DNA from: Methylobrevis albus
GTDB lineage: Bacteria > Pseudomonadota > Alphaproteobacteria > Rhizobiales > Pleomorphomonadaceae
Reading direction: 5' to 3'
Length of the DNA stretch: 64,000 nt
Assembly: GCF_015904235.1 (NCBI RefSeq)
Contig: NZ_JADZLT010000040.1
Span: 186,001-250,000 of the forward strand
Positions 17,444 through 26,036 of this stretch are shown here, piece after piece. Position numbers and translations under genes: made by a program. A model generated the notes under the pieces. That model was not told the origin of the DNA. It saw nothing but the letters and a program-made list of their open reading frames with translations, and did no database searches. Position 1 is the first letter of the stretch. Each line of letters opens with the position of its first letter.

Positions 17444-18847
17444 ATGAGCCTCGACATCCTGAATGGCAGTGCCACCGCCATCGCCCGCGCCGTCGCGACC
17501 CGCGAGGTCTCGGCGCGCGACCTCGCGACGCTGGCGCTGGAGAAGATCGCCGCGGTCGACGAGACGCTGAACGCCTTCACCGACGTCACCGCCGCCCGCG
17601 CGCTAGCCGAGGCCGACGCGGTCGACGCGAAGCTCGCGGCCGGCGAGACGCTGCCGCTCGCGGGCGTGCCCTATGCGGTGAAGAACCTCTTCGACATCGA
17701 GGGCGTCGTCACCCGCGCCGGCTCGAAGATCAACCGCGACAACGCGCCGGCGGCGCACGACGCGACGCTGGTGACGCGGATGCAGGCGGCCGGCGGGCTG
17801 CTGCTCGGCGGCCTCAACATGGGCGAATACGCCTATGACTTCACCGGCGAGAACATCCACGACGGCAACGCCCGCAACCCGCACGATCCCGGCCGCATGT
17901 CCGGCGGCTCCTCGGGCGGCTCGGGCACGGCGGTCGGCGCCGGCATGGTGCCGATCTCGCTCGGCTCGGACACCAACGGCTCGATCCGCGTGCCGGCGTC
18001 GTTCTGCGGGCTCTACGGTTTGAAGCCGACCTTCGGGCGGCTGACCCGCGCCCGCACCTATCCCTTCGTCGCCAGCCTCGACCATCTCGGGCCGTTCGCC
18101 CGCTCGGCCGAGGACCTCGCCCTCGTCTTCGACGTGCTGCAGGGCATCGATCCGCTCGACCCGGCCCAGGCGGCGCGGCCGTCGCTGCCGACGCTGCCCG
18201 AACTCGAGCGCGGGCTCGACGGGCTGCGCGTCGCGGTGGCCGGCGGCTATTTCCGCACCAGGCAGATGCCCGAGGCCCGGGCGGCGGTCGATCTCGTCGC
18301 CGCGGCGCTGGGCGCCCGCGACGAGGTGATCCTGCCGGAGGCGGAGCGGGCGCGCGCCGCGGCCTACGTGATCACCAATGCCGAATCCTCGGCGCTGCAT
18401 CTCGAACGGATCCAGACCCGGCCGGCGGACTACGACCCCGACACGCGCGACCGCTTCCTCGCGGGCGCCATGGTGCCGGCGGTGTGGCTGACCGCGGCGC
18501 ACCGGTTCCGCTCGTGGTTCCGCGACGAGATGCGCAAGCTGTTCGATACGGTCGACGTCATCATCGCCCCGGCGACGCCGTTTCATGCGCCGGAGACCGG
18601 CACCAAGATGGTGACGCTCGATGGGGTGGAGATGCTGGCGCGGGCGAACATCGGCCTCTTCACCCAGCCGATCTCGTTCGTCGGCCTGCCGGTCGTCGCC
18701 GTGCCGGTGTGGCTGGACGGCGCCAAGCTGCCGATCGGGGTGCAGGTGATCGCGCCGGCGTGGCGCGAGGACATCGCGCTGCGGGTCGCCCGGCACCTCG
18801 AGGTGACCGGCGTCTGCAAGGCGCCGGTGGCCATGCTGGCGGGGTGA
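17444..18847 (+). CDS. atzE: AtzE-type amidase (1-carboxybiuret hydrolase family)
   Basis: Amidase-signature hydrolase, 467 residues. The Ser-cisSer-Lys triad is visible: Lys80 in PYAVKNLFD, Ser156 in SGGSSGGSG and nucleophile Ser180 in LGSDTNGSIRVPAS. AtzE of Pseudomonas sp. ADP deaminates 1-carboxybiuret in cyanuric acid breakdown; HpxY in oxalurate breakdown is a close relative. Neighbouring biuH, atzG and atzH favour the AtzE reading. No cyanuric acid hydrolase (AtzD/TrzD) is in the window, so the feeding compound is uncertain. Confidence 0.86.
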   Translation: MSLDILNGSATAIARAVATREVSARDLATLALEKIAAVDETLNAFTDVTAARALAEADAVDAKLAAGETLPLAGVPYAVKNLFDIEGVVTRAGSKINRDNAPAAHDATLVTRMQAAGGLLLGGLNMGEYAYDFTGENIHDGNARNPHDPGRMSGGSSGGSGTAVGAGMVPISLGSDTNGSIRVPASFCGLYGLKPTFGRLTRARTYPFVASLDHLGPFARSAEDLALVFDVLQGIDPLDPAQAARPSLPTLPELERGLDGLRVAVAGGYFRTRQMPEARAAVDLVAAALGARDEVILPEAERARAAAYVITNAESSALHLERIQTRPADYDPDTRDRFLAGAMVPAVWLTAAHRFRSWFRDEMRKLFDTVDVIIAPATPFHAPETGTKMVTLDGVEMLARANIGLFTQPISFVGLPVVAVPVWLDGAKLPIGVQVIAPAWREDIALRVARHLEVTGVCKAPVAMLAG

Positions 18848-18959
18848 ACTGCCCACAAATCGAGCTTGCCTCACCTCTGCGCAGCCGGCTTGCTTCGTCA
18901 TGATGAGACAGGGGATTCGCGGCGGGCGGATCCTGGAACACGGGGATGGGACCGGGGGC

Positions 18960-19358
18960 ATGGAGATCGACCTGGCGGACGTCAAGGCGGAGGTCGAGGC
19001 GGTGTTCGCCGACTATGAGCGGGCGCTCACCACCAACGACGTCGAGGCCCTCGACCGGCTGTTCCTCGACGCCCCGACGACGATCCGCTACGGCGGGGGT
19101 GAGAACCTCTACGGCTATGCCGAGATCGCGGCGTTCCGGGCCGGCCGTCCGTCGGCGGGGCTGGAGCGGCGGATCGACCGCACCGTGATCACCACCTACG
19201 GCACCGACTTCGCCATCGCCTCGACGCTGTTCTACCGCGACAGCGCGCCGGGCAAGGTCGGCCGGCAGATGCAGAGCTGGGTGCGGACGGCGGACGGCTG
19301 GAAGGTCGCCGCCGCCCATGTCAGCGTCATCGCCGATCCGGCGGCGGCCACGTCATGA
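18960..19358 (+). CDS. atzH: AtzH-like protein (DUF3225, SnoaL-type fold)
   Basis: 132 residues of the DUF3225/AtzH family. In Pseudomonas sp. ADP, AtzH acts on 1,3-dicarboxyurea, the product of AtzE, avoiding a dead end on the way to allophanate; HpxZ of oxalurate pathways is homologous. Seen: EAVFADYERALTTNDVEALDRLF, APTTIRYGGGENLYG, the turn ITTYGTDFAIAST and GRQMQSWVRTADGWKVAAAHVS at the end. The ATG at 18960 gives normal family length; frame-open ATGs at 18900 and 18903 would add 20 unlikely residues. Its stop overlaps the GntR start. Confidence 0.86.
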   Translation: MEIDLADVKAEVEAVFADYERALTTNDVEALDRLFLDAPTTIRYGGGENLYGYAEIAAFRAGRPSAGLERRIDRTVITTYGTDFAIASTLFYRDSAPGKVGRQMQSWVRTADGWKVAAAHVSVIADPAAATS

Positions 19359-20026
19359 TGGGTCTCGTCAAGCCGGCCGAGGACGGCCGCCGCACCCGGA
19401 CGGAAGACCTCCGGCTGCAGCTCGCCGACGAGATCCTGCGCGGCGACCTGCCGCCGGGCACGCCGCTCGACGAGGTGCGCATCGCGGCGCGCTACGGCGT
19501 GTCGCGCACGCCGGTACGCGAGGCGCTGCGCCAGCTTTCTGCCAGCGGGCTAATCGAGGTGCGGCCGCACCGCGGCGCGGTGGTGGCGCGGCTCTCGCCG
19601 GAAAAGCTCGAGGAGCTGTTCACGGCGATGGCCGAGCTCGAGGCGGTCTGCGCCGGCCTTGCGGCGATCCGGATGCTGGCGAACGAGCGGCGCGAGCTCG
19701 AACGGGTGCACGACGCGCTGGGCGAACTGGTGCGCTCGGGCGATCCGCAGCGCTATCACGAGCTCAACGAGGCGTTCCACAACGCCGTCTACCTCGGCGC
19801 CCACAACGGCCACATCGCCGAGCTGACGCTGGCGACCCGGCTCAGGCTGCAGCCGTTCCGCCGCGCCCAGTTCCGCAACCTCGGCCGCCTCGCGCGCTCC
19901 TACTCCGAACACGACCGGGTGGTGCAGGCGATCCTGCGCGGCGACCGCGACGGGGCCTCGCAGGCGATGCGCGAGCACATCGGCACAGTGAAGACCTCGG
20001 TCGACGAGTATGTCGACGGGCATTGA
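19355..20026 (+). CDS. GntR-family regulator, FadR/FCD subgroup
   Basis: 223 residues. N-terminal winged helix (LADEILRGDLPPGTPLDE, then YGVSRTPVREALRQLSASGLI) followed by a helical FCD ligand domain with the expected metal-binding residues: HELNEAFHNAVY, SEHDRVVQAI and MREHIGT. Last gene of the nitrogen operon, overlapping atzH by four bases, so it is probably expressed with it and adds substrate-specific control on top of sigma-54 regulation. The ligand is likely a pathway intermediate such as biuret or a carboxylated derivative (inference). Confidence 0.9.
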   Translation: MMGLVKPAEDGRRTRTEDLRLQLADEILRGDLPPGTPLDEVRIAARYGVSRTPVREALRQLSASGLIEVRPHRGAVVARLSPEKLEELFTAMAELEAVCAGLAAIRMLANERRELERVHDALGELVRSGDPQRYHELNEAFHNAVYLGAHNGHIAELTLATRLRLQPFRRAQFRNLGRLARSYSEHDRVVQAILRGDRDGASQAMREHIGTVKTSVDEYVDGH

Positions 20027-20346
20027 GGGGGAGGGACGGTGGGGCTTGCCGGCGCTTCGGGGCGGGCTCCGGCATCGCTGCGGTCGCGGCCTTCGCCAAG
20101 CCCCGTCCAGCGGGATGCGACCGCTCGGGCAAAATTCGTCGGCCGGCGCGCCCAGCCTCGTCCTTCGAGACGGCCGTTCCGGGCCTCCTCAGGATGAAGC
20201 CCCCGGGGGGATTCTTATTTCAGGTCAGGCATTTGTCCTTTTCCCTCATCCTGAGGAAGGCGCGAAGCGCCTGTCTCGAAGGGCGAGGGAAAAGCCGCGG
20301 CGTCGGCAACGCTGCGCTTTGGCGCAGCCGATGCTCCGCGCCCGCC
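20027..20346. other. Convergent gap between GntR and DedA genes
   Basis: 320 bases with no gene. It carries the inverted repeat pair at 20156-20289 and nothing else I can recognise. Since both flanking genes read into it, the repeat pair could act as a two-way terminator or mRNA end-protector. Confidence 0.55.
20156..20289. repeat. Inverted pair of a rhizobial-type dispersed palindromic repeat
   Basis: Unit A (20156-20199) reads CCTCGTCCTTCGAGACGG onward to CCTCAGGATGAAG. Unit B (20243-20289) is the same sequence reversed: CCCTCATCCTGAGGAAGG onward to CTCGAAGGGCGAGGG. Together they would form a long interrupted hairpin. A third, diverged unit lies at 58443-58487. Elements with the CCTCATCCTGAGG and TCTCGAAGGACGAGG ends are widespread between genes in Bradyrhizobium and Methylobacterium relatives. 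Confidence 0.88.
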
Positions 20347-20955
20347 TTAAGGCCGGCGCGGCGACGGCTTGAAGGTGACGAGGCGGTAGACGTAGACGAT
20401 CACCACCACCGCGATGACGCCCTTCGACAGCGGGTCGATGTAGCTCTCGACGGCGTCGTAGTGGCTTTCGAGGATGACGCCGGCATAGGCGAGCAGGGCG
20501 GTCCAGCCGATGGTGCCGAGGCTGGTCCAGGCGAGGAAGGCGAGCTGCGGCATGCGGGCGACGCCGGCCGGCACCGAGATCAGCGTGCGGATCGTCGGCA
20601 GCATGCGGCCGAGGCCGACGGCCCAGCCGGCGCGCCAGTGGAACCAGTCATAGGCCTTGTCGAAATCCTCGCGCGACAGCGTCAGCCAGCGGCCATAGCG
20701 GTCGATGATCCATTCGCAGCGCTTGCGGCCGAACCAGAGGCCGATGAAATACCAGAACCAGGCGCCGGCGATCGAACCGAGCGTGCCCGACAGAATCACC
20801 AGCCAGAGCTCGAGCTCGCCGCGCGCGGCGGCGAAGCCGGCGAGCGGCATGATCACTTCCGACGGGATCGGTGGGAACACGTTCTCGATGAACATCAGAA
20901 GGAAAATGCCGAGATAGCCCATGCTCTCGACGATGCCGACGACCCATTCGAACAC
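20347..20955 (-). CDS. DedA-family membrane protein
   Basis: 202 residues, about four to five membrane segments. DedA proteins are needed for membrane integrity; several are now linked to undecaprenyl-phosphate or lipid recycling. Family signature FIENVFPPIPSEVIMPLAG near residue 25, GAWFWYFIGLWFGRK and LGRMLPTIRTLISVPAGVARM around residue 125. The GTG at 20955 is chosen because GGGAG lies about nine bases upstream and the protein then begins just before the first helix. An ATG at 21024 adds a basic stretch without membrane character. Confidence 0.87.
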   Translation of the reverse strand: MFEWVVGIVESMGYLGIFLLMFIENVFPPIPSEVIMPLAGFAAARGELELWLVILSGTLGSIAGAWFWYFIGLWFGRKRCEWIIDRYGRWLTLSREDFDKAYDWFHWRAGWAVGLGRMLPTIRTLISVPAGVARMPQLAFLAWTSLGTIGWTALLAYAGVILESHYDAVESYIDPLSKGVIAVVVIVYVYRLVTFKPSPRRP

Positions 20956-21450
20956 GCTTGCGGCTCCCTCTGCGCAACCCTCGTCCGGCGTCCGCCGCAG
21001 CGGTCCCCGCTTCGCTTTTCGCACATGCGTACAAAGAGGTCCTTAACGGCGAAGTTGGCCCGGACGGTGACGATTTCGGATCACCCGATCGACGACACGG
21101 CTTCGAAACCGGTTTCGTTTCCGTACGCGTCCTTCGGCGCGGCTTCCGCTCTATTCGCTAGCGATCGGCATGCTTTTCGTGGATTTGTCGCCGTACGGCC
21201 GATTTTTGGCGAAGATCACGGCAACGAAAGTGATCATACCTCACTATCGTCGCAGCGCGTGGCGCTGCAAAGCAATGGCTGCTGAATTTTTGTCCAAGCG
21301 GTGGAGATTCAGGCTTGATCTCGGCGCCGGGGTCGGATCGGATGGCGCCAAGTCCAGTCGAAGAACGAAAGCGAACGAAACGATCGCCCGGCTGAACTCC
21401 TAACGCATTAAGCCCGGCATCTCAGAGCCGGCAACAGGGGATGCGATTCC
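20956..21450. other. Divergent control region upstream of dppA
   Basis: About 495 bases without a gene, noticeably lower in GC between 21120 and 21290. Contains the perfect 14-base palindrome at 21104-21117. The dppA promoter should lie here, but I could not pick one -35/-10 pair with confidence. Confidence 0.5.
21104..21117. promoter_or_regulatory. Perfect 14-bp palindrome, candidate LacI-type operator
   Basis: CGAAACCGGTTTCG is fully self-complementary. A central CG flanked by AAAC and GTTT is the usual shape of LacI/GalR-family operators. It is about 340 bases before dppA and 150 before the DedA start. No LacI-family gene lies in the window. Confidence 0.4.
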
Positions 21451-23055
21451 ATGCAGCTCATTTCCCGTCTCTTGGCGGCGACCGTGCTCGCCGCCGGCCT
21501 GACCGCCGGCTTCACCGCGGCCAGCCAGGCCAAGACCCTGATCTATTGCTCGGAAGGCAGCCCGGAGGGCTTCGATCCGGCGCCCTATACCGCCGGCACG
21601 ACCTTCGATGCCTCGGCGAAGACCGTCTACAACCGCCTCGTCGAGTTCGCGAAGGGCTCGACCGACATCGTCCCCGGCCTCGCGGAGAGCTGGGAAGTCT
21701 CGGACAACGGTCTCGAGTACACCTTCAAGCTGCGTCCGGGCGTCAAGGTCCACACCACCGACTTCTTCACCCCGTCGCGCGATCTCAACGCCGACGACGT
21801 GATCTTCTCGTTCGAACGGCAGATGAAGAAGGATGACCCCTGGTATTCCTACGCCGGCGGCGCATGGGAATATTTCGACGGCATGGAGATGGGCACCCTG
21901 ATCACGGAGATCGTCAAGGTCGACGACCTGACCGTGAAGTTCGTGCTGTCGCGGCCCGAAGCGCCGTTCATCGCCAACCTCGCGATGGACTTCGCCTCGA
22001 TCGTCTCGAAGGAATATGCCGACAAGCTCGCCGCCGACGACAAGCGGGCCGACCTCAACCAGGCGCCCGTCGGCACCGGCCCGTTCAAGTTCCTCGCCTA
22101 CCAGAAGGACGCGGTGATCCGCTATCAGGCGCACGCCGACTACTGGGGCGGCAAGCAGCCGATCGACGACCTCGTGTTCGCGATCACCACCGACGCCTCG
22201 GTCCGCCAGCAGAAGCTGAAGTCGGGTGAGTGCCATGTGGTGCCCTATCCGAACCCGGCCGACATCGCGGCGCTGAAGACCGACGCCGACGTCAACCTGA
22301 TGGAACAGCCCGGCCTCAACATCGGCTTCCTCGCCTACAACGCGCTGCAGCCGCCGTTCGACAAGCCGGAAGTCCGCAAGGCGCTGAACAAAGCGATCAA
22401 CAAGGACGCCATCCTCGAGGCGGTGTTCCAGGGCTCCGGCCAGGCGGCCAAGAACCCGATCCCGCCGACGATGTGGAGCTACAACGACGCCACCGTCGAC
22501 GACCCCTATGATCCCGAAGCCGCCAAGGCCGAACTCGAGGCCGCCGGCGTTTCCGGGCTCAAGATGAAGGTCTGGGCGATGCCGGTGCAGCGCCCCTACA
22601 ACCCGAACGCCCGCCGCATGGCCGAACTGATCCAGGCCGACTTCTCGAAGGTCGGCGTCGAGGTCGAGATCGTCTCCTACGAGTGGGGCGAATACCTGAA
22701 GCTCAGCCAGGACAAGGCCCGCGACGGCGCCGTGCTGCTGGGCTGGACCGGTGACAACGGCGATCCGGACAACTTCCTCGCCGTGCTGCTCGGCTGTGCC
22801 GGCGTCGGCGGCTCGAACCGCGCCAACTGGTGCTACCAGCCGTTCGAAGACCTGATCCAGAAGGCGAAGGTCACGGCCGACGTCGCCGAGCGCACCGCGC
22901 TCTACGAGCAGGCCCAGATCGAGTTCAAGACCCAGGCGCCGTGGGCGACGATCGCCCACTCGACGGTGTTCATGGCGCTGTCGCCCAAGGTTTCGGGCTA
23001 CGTCATGGACCCGCTCGGCTCGCACCGCTTCGACGGTGTCGACGTCGCCGAGTAA
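21451..23055 (+). CDS. dppA: Dipeptide ABC transporter periplasmic binding protein
   Basis: SBP family 5 protein, 534 residues, binding dipeptides (some DppA also bind heme or delta-aminolevulinate). Signal peptide of about 27 residues ending ASQA before KTLIYCSEG. DppA-like signatures: SEGSPEGFDPAPYTAGTTFDA, LYNRLVEF-type region VYNRLVEFAKG, LNADDVIFSFERQM, and LLGWTGDNGDPDNFL with CYQPFEDLIQ near the end. AGGGGATG lies before the ATG. Followed after a hairpin by dppB. Confidence 0.94.
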   Translation: MQLISRLLAATVLAAGLTAGFTAASQAKTLIYCSEGSPEGFDPAPYTAGTTFDASAKTVYNRLVEFAKGSTDIVPGLAESWEVSDNGLEYTFKLRPGVKVHTTDFFTPSRDLNADDVIFSFERQMKKDDPWYSYAGGAWEYFDGMEMGTLITEIVKVDDLTVKFVLSRPEAPFIANLAMDFASIVSKEYADKLAADDKRADLNQAPVGTGPFKFLAYQKDAVIRYQAHADYWGGKQPIDDLVFAITTDASVRQQKLKSGECHVVPYPNPADIAALKTDADVNLMEQPGLNIGFLAYNALQPPFDKPEVRKALNKAINKDAILEAVFQGSGQAAKNPIPPTMWSYNDATVDDPYDPEAAKAELEAAGVSGLKMKVWAMPVQRPYNPNARRMAELIQADFSKVGVEVEIVSYEWGEYLKLSQDKARDGAVLLGWTGDNGDPDNFLAVLLGCAGVGGSNRANWCYQPFEDLIQKAKVTADVAERTALYEQAQIEFKTQAPWATIAHSTVFMALSPKVSGYVMDPLGSHRFDGVDVAE

Positions 23056-23383
23056 GCCCAGGCGAGACGATCTGACGGCGGGGAGGGGACGCGGCATCGC
23101 CGCGCCCCCTTCCTCCGTCAGGAGCCTGTCCATGGGCCGGCCGGTGGTGGCGCCGTCTTCCCCCGCGCGAGGCCGGAACGTCCGGTCATCTCCCGAGCGT
23201 GGTCGGGCGACGGCCACGGCGGGATGACCGCGGGTCACCGCTGAGCCGACCGCTTTTTCCGTTGCTGGAAATGGCATCCCCCGCGTCCTGCGGTCCGCCG
23301 GACCCCGGGAAGGGCCCGGTGGACGAAAGCCGACGGCCCGTGCCGGGCTCCGCATGTCGCTCGCGACAGCAAAGTGATCAAAG
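23056..23383. other. Gap between dppA and dppB
   Basis: 328 bases with no gene; the hairpin at 23073-23120 is its only clear structure. The gap is long for an operon, so a separate dppB promoter is possible, but none is evident. Confidence 0.5.
23073..23120 (+). other. Long hairpin after dppA
   Basis: TGACGGCGGGGAGGGGACGCGGC folds on the following GCCGCGCCCCCTTCCTCCGTCA with a three-base loop, about 22 pairs with two or three irregularities. It begins 18 bases after the dppA stop and lacks a U-run. Such hairpins often protect the binding-protein message so that it outnumbers the permease messages. Confidence 0.6.
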
Positions 23384-24394
23384 ATGCTGGCCTTCCTGCT
23401 GAGGCGCGTCCTGCTGCTCATACCGACCTTCATCGGCGTGACGCTGGCGGCCTTCTTCTTCATCCGCCTGCTGCCCGGCGATCCGATCCTGCTGCTCGCC
23501 GGCGAGCGCGGCATCACGCCGGAACGCTATGCGGAGCTCGCCACCCGCCTCGGTTTCGACCGGCCGCTGTACGAGCAGTACTTCGCCTATCTCGGCAACC
23601 TGCTCTCCGGCGATCTCGGCGTCTCGTTCTCGACCAAGCGGCCGGTGTGGGACGAGTTCTTCACGCTGTTTCCGGCGACGCTGGAACTGTCGCTCGCCGC
23701 GATCATCTTCGCCGTCGTGCTCGGCATCCCGGCCGGCGTGATCGCCGCCGTGAAGCGCGGCAAGGCGCCCGACCATCTCGTGATGTCGACGGCCCTCGTC
23801 GGCTATTCGATGCCGATCTTCTGGTGGGCGCTGCTGCTGATCATCGTGTTTTCCGGCTGGCTGCAGTGGACGCCGGTGTCGGGGCGGATCTCGCTGCTCT
23901 ACTTCTTCCCGCCCGTGACCGGCTTCATGCTGATCGACAGCCTGATCTCGGGCCAGCGCGGCGCGTTCAACTCGGCGGTGCAGCACCTGATCCTGCCGAC
24001 CATCGTGCTCGGCACCATCCCGCTCGCGGTGATCGCGCGCCAGACGCGCTCGGCGATGCTGGAAGTGCTCGGCGAGGACTACATCCGCACGGCGCGGGCC
24101 AAGGGGCTGTCGCCGCTGCGCGTCGTCGGCGGCCATGCGCTGCGCAATGCGCTGATCCCGGTGATCACCACGATCGGCCTGCAGGTCGGCGTGCTGCTCG
24201 CCGGGGCGATCCTGACCGAGACGATCTTTTCCTGGCCCGGCATCGGCAAGTGGATGATCGATTCCATCTCGCGGCGCGACTATCAGGCCGTGCAGGGCGG
24301 GCTGGTGATGATCGCGATCGTGGTGATGATCGTCAATCTCACGGTCGACCTGCTCTACGGCCTCATCAATCCGCGCATCCGGCACAGGAGGTGA
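23384..24394 (+). CDS. dppB: Dipeptide ABC transporter permease
   Basis: 336-residue inner-membrane permease of the DppB/OppB type, six membrane segments. Starts LAFLLRRVLLLIPTFIGVTLAAFFF. The EAA loop that contacts the ATPase is visible as DYIRTARAKGLSPLRVVGGHALRNALIP around residues 226-253; AILTETIFSWPGIGKWM follows. Only a weak ribosome site precedes the ATG. Four bases separate it from dppC. Confidence 0.93.
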   Translation: MLAFLLRRVLLLIPTFIGVTLAAFFFIRLLPGDPILLLAGERGITPERYAELATRLGFDRPLYEQYFAYLGNLLSGDLGVSFSTKRPVWDEFFTLFPATLELSLAAIIFAVVLGIPAGVIAAVKRGKAPDHLVMSTALVGYSMPIFWWALLLIIVFSGWLQWTPVSGRISLLYFFPPVTGFMLIDSLISGQRGAFNSAVQHLILPTIVLGTIPLAVIARQTRSAMLEVLGEDYIRTARAKGLSPLRVVGGHALRNALIPVITTIGLQVGVLLAGAILTETIFSWPGIGKWMIDSISRRDYQAVQGGLVMIAIVVMIVNLTVDLLYGLINPRIRHRR

Positions 24395-24398
24395 GGCC

Positions 24399-25313
24399 AT
24401 GACCGACATCGAGTCCACTCGGCCCGCCACCGCCCCGGCCGTCTTCGCCCGGCCGTCGCCGCTGCGCGAGTTCTGGCGCTATTTCTCCGAGAACCGCGGT
24501 GCCGTCGCGGGCCTTGCGATCTTCGTGCTGCTGCTCGTCATCGCCGCCGCGGCGCCGCTGGTGGCGCCGCATGCGCCGAACGAGCAGTTCCGCGACGCGT
24601 TGCTGACGCCGCCCGTCTGGCAGGAGGGTGGCGACTGGCGCTTCCTGCTCGGTACCGACCCGATCGGCCGCGACATGCTCTCGCGGCTGATCTTCGGCGC
24701 GCGCTATTCGCTGTTCATCGGCTTCGTCGTCGTCTCGATCGCACTGATCGGCGGCATCTCGCTCGGTCTGCTCGCCGGCTTCTTCGGCGGCATCGTCGAC
24801 ACGGTGATCATGCGCGTCATGGACATCGTGCTCGCCTTTCCGAGCCTGCTGCTGGCCCTGGTGCTGGTCGCGATCCTCGGCCCGGGCCTTGTCAACGCGA
24901 TGATCGCCATCGCGCTGGTGCTGCAGCCGCATTACGTGCGGCTGACCCGGGCGGCGGTGATGAACGAGCGCGGCCGCGACTACGTCACCTCGGCGCGGGT
25001 CGCCGGGGCCGGCAAGCTGCGGCTGATGTTCGTCACCATCCTGCCCAACTGCATGGCGCCGCTGATCGTGCAATCGGCGCTGTCGTTCTCCAACGCGATC
25101 CTCGAGGCCGCCGCGCTCGGCTTCCTCGGCATGGGCGCACAGCCGCCGACGCCGGAGTGGGGCACGATGCTGGCGGAATCGCGCGAGTTCATTCTCCGCG
25201 CCTGGTGGGTGGTGACCTTCCCGGGCCTTGCCATCCTGATCACCGTGCTCGCGATCAACGTGATGGGCGACGGCCTGCGCGATGCGCTGGACCCGAAGCT
25301 GAAGCGGAGCTAA
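24399..25313 (+). CDS. dppC: Dipeptide ABC transporter permease
   Basis: 304-residue permease, six membrane segments, partner of DppB. Starts with a hydrophilic tail and FWRYFSENRGAVAGLAIFVLLL. Motifs: LLGTDPIGRDMLSRLIFGARYSL, the EAA loop GRDYVTSARVAGAGKLRLMFVTILPNC, and LGFLGMGAQPPTPEWGTML near the end. AGGAGG lies ideally before the ATG. The next gene, a YbjN-type protein, starts three bases after its stop. Confidence 0.94.
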   Translation: MTDIESTRPATAPAVFARPSPLREFWRYFSENRGAVAGLAIFVLLLVIAAAAPLVAPHAPNEQFRDALLTPPVWQEGGDWRFLLGTDPIGRDMLSRLIFGARYSLFIGFVVVSIALIGGISLGLLAGFFGGIVDTVIMRVMDIVLAFPSLLLALVLVAILGPGLVNAMIAIALVLQPHYVRLTRAAVMNERGRDYVTSARVAGAGKLRLMFVTILPNCMAPLIVQSALSFSNAILEAAALGFLGMGAQPPTPEWGTMLAESREFILRAWWVVTFPGLAILITVLAINVMGDGLRDALDPKLKRS

Positions 25314-25316
25314 GCC

Positions 25317-25898
25317 ATGGTTGCAGCAGGGCGGATGCGCAGGTTCCTCCATTTGGCGCTGGCCTTCGCGGGGGCGGCCGCCGCCGGCGCCGCCTTTTCC
25401 GCGCTGGAGGTCGCCGTGGGCGCCGCCAGCGTCGCGGCCGAGCCGGACCCGCGCGACCCCGCCGCCTTCCTGACCATGCTGCAGGACTTCGGCTACAAGG
25501 CACAGCTGAACGAAAGCGGCGAGAACCCGCGCATCAACACCCGGGCGGAGGCGCTGAACTACGCCATCACCTTCTATGGCTGCGACGACGGCCGCGCCTG
25601 CCCGGTCGCGATCCTCGCCGTCTCCTGGTCCTATTCGGGTAGCGACGAGGCGATGGGCGTCGCCAACCGGTGGAACGCCGAGAAGTTTCTCGGCCGGGCC
25701 TGGGCGGTGCCGGCGGAGAAGTACATCGGCCTCGACCGAACGCTGAACCTGCGGACCGGTTACACCAAGGACGGGCTCGAGCAGGAAATCGACTGGTGGG
25801 CGGAGACGATGGTCGAGTTCCGCGGCTACCTCGAGCGGGAAGTGTTCGCCGAAGAGGGCATCGACGGCGAGCCGCGCGATCCATGGCGCAAGATCTGA
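25317..25898 (+). CDS. YbjN-domain protein inside the dpp operon
   Basis: 193 residues. An N-terminal hydrophobic stretch (LALAFAGAAAAGAAFSALEV) looks like a signal peptide or anchor, so the rest is probably periplasmic. The remainder resembles the YbjN fold: FLTMLQDFGYKAQLNE, a two-Cys segment FYGCDDGRACPVAI that may form a disulfide, VANRWNAEKFLGRAW and a helix LEQEIDWWAETMVEFRGYLE. GGAG from the end of dppC serves as ribosome site, three bases separating the genes. No function is known for such proteins in peptide import; the placement is unusual. Confidence 0.78.
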   Translation: MVAAGRMRRFLHLALAFAGAAAAGAAFSALEVAVGAASVAAEPDPRDPAAFLTMLQDFGYKAQLNESGENPRINTRAEALNYAITFYGCDDGRACPVAILAVSWSYSGSDEAMGVANRWNAEKFLGRAWAVPAEKYIGLDRTLNLRTGYTKDGLEQEIDWWAETMVEFRGYLEREVFAEEGIDGEPRDPWRKI

Positions 25899-26036
25899 TG
25901 CGGCGCCTGCACCCATCGCCCGAGAACCGGCCGGCAGCCCGTCGCGGGGCCATCGGCCGAACAGCACAGCGGAGCGGATCGATGACCACCCGGCCTTATC
26001 AGCCTCAGCGCAGCCCGAGCCTTGGCGAGGTGGTCC

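Noticed and set aside
21400-23517. A 705-codon minus-strand frame opposite dppA
   Set aside because: dppA is unmistakable on the plus strand; the antisense product is low-complexity.
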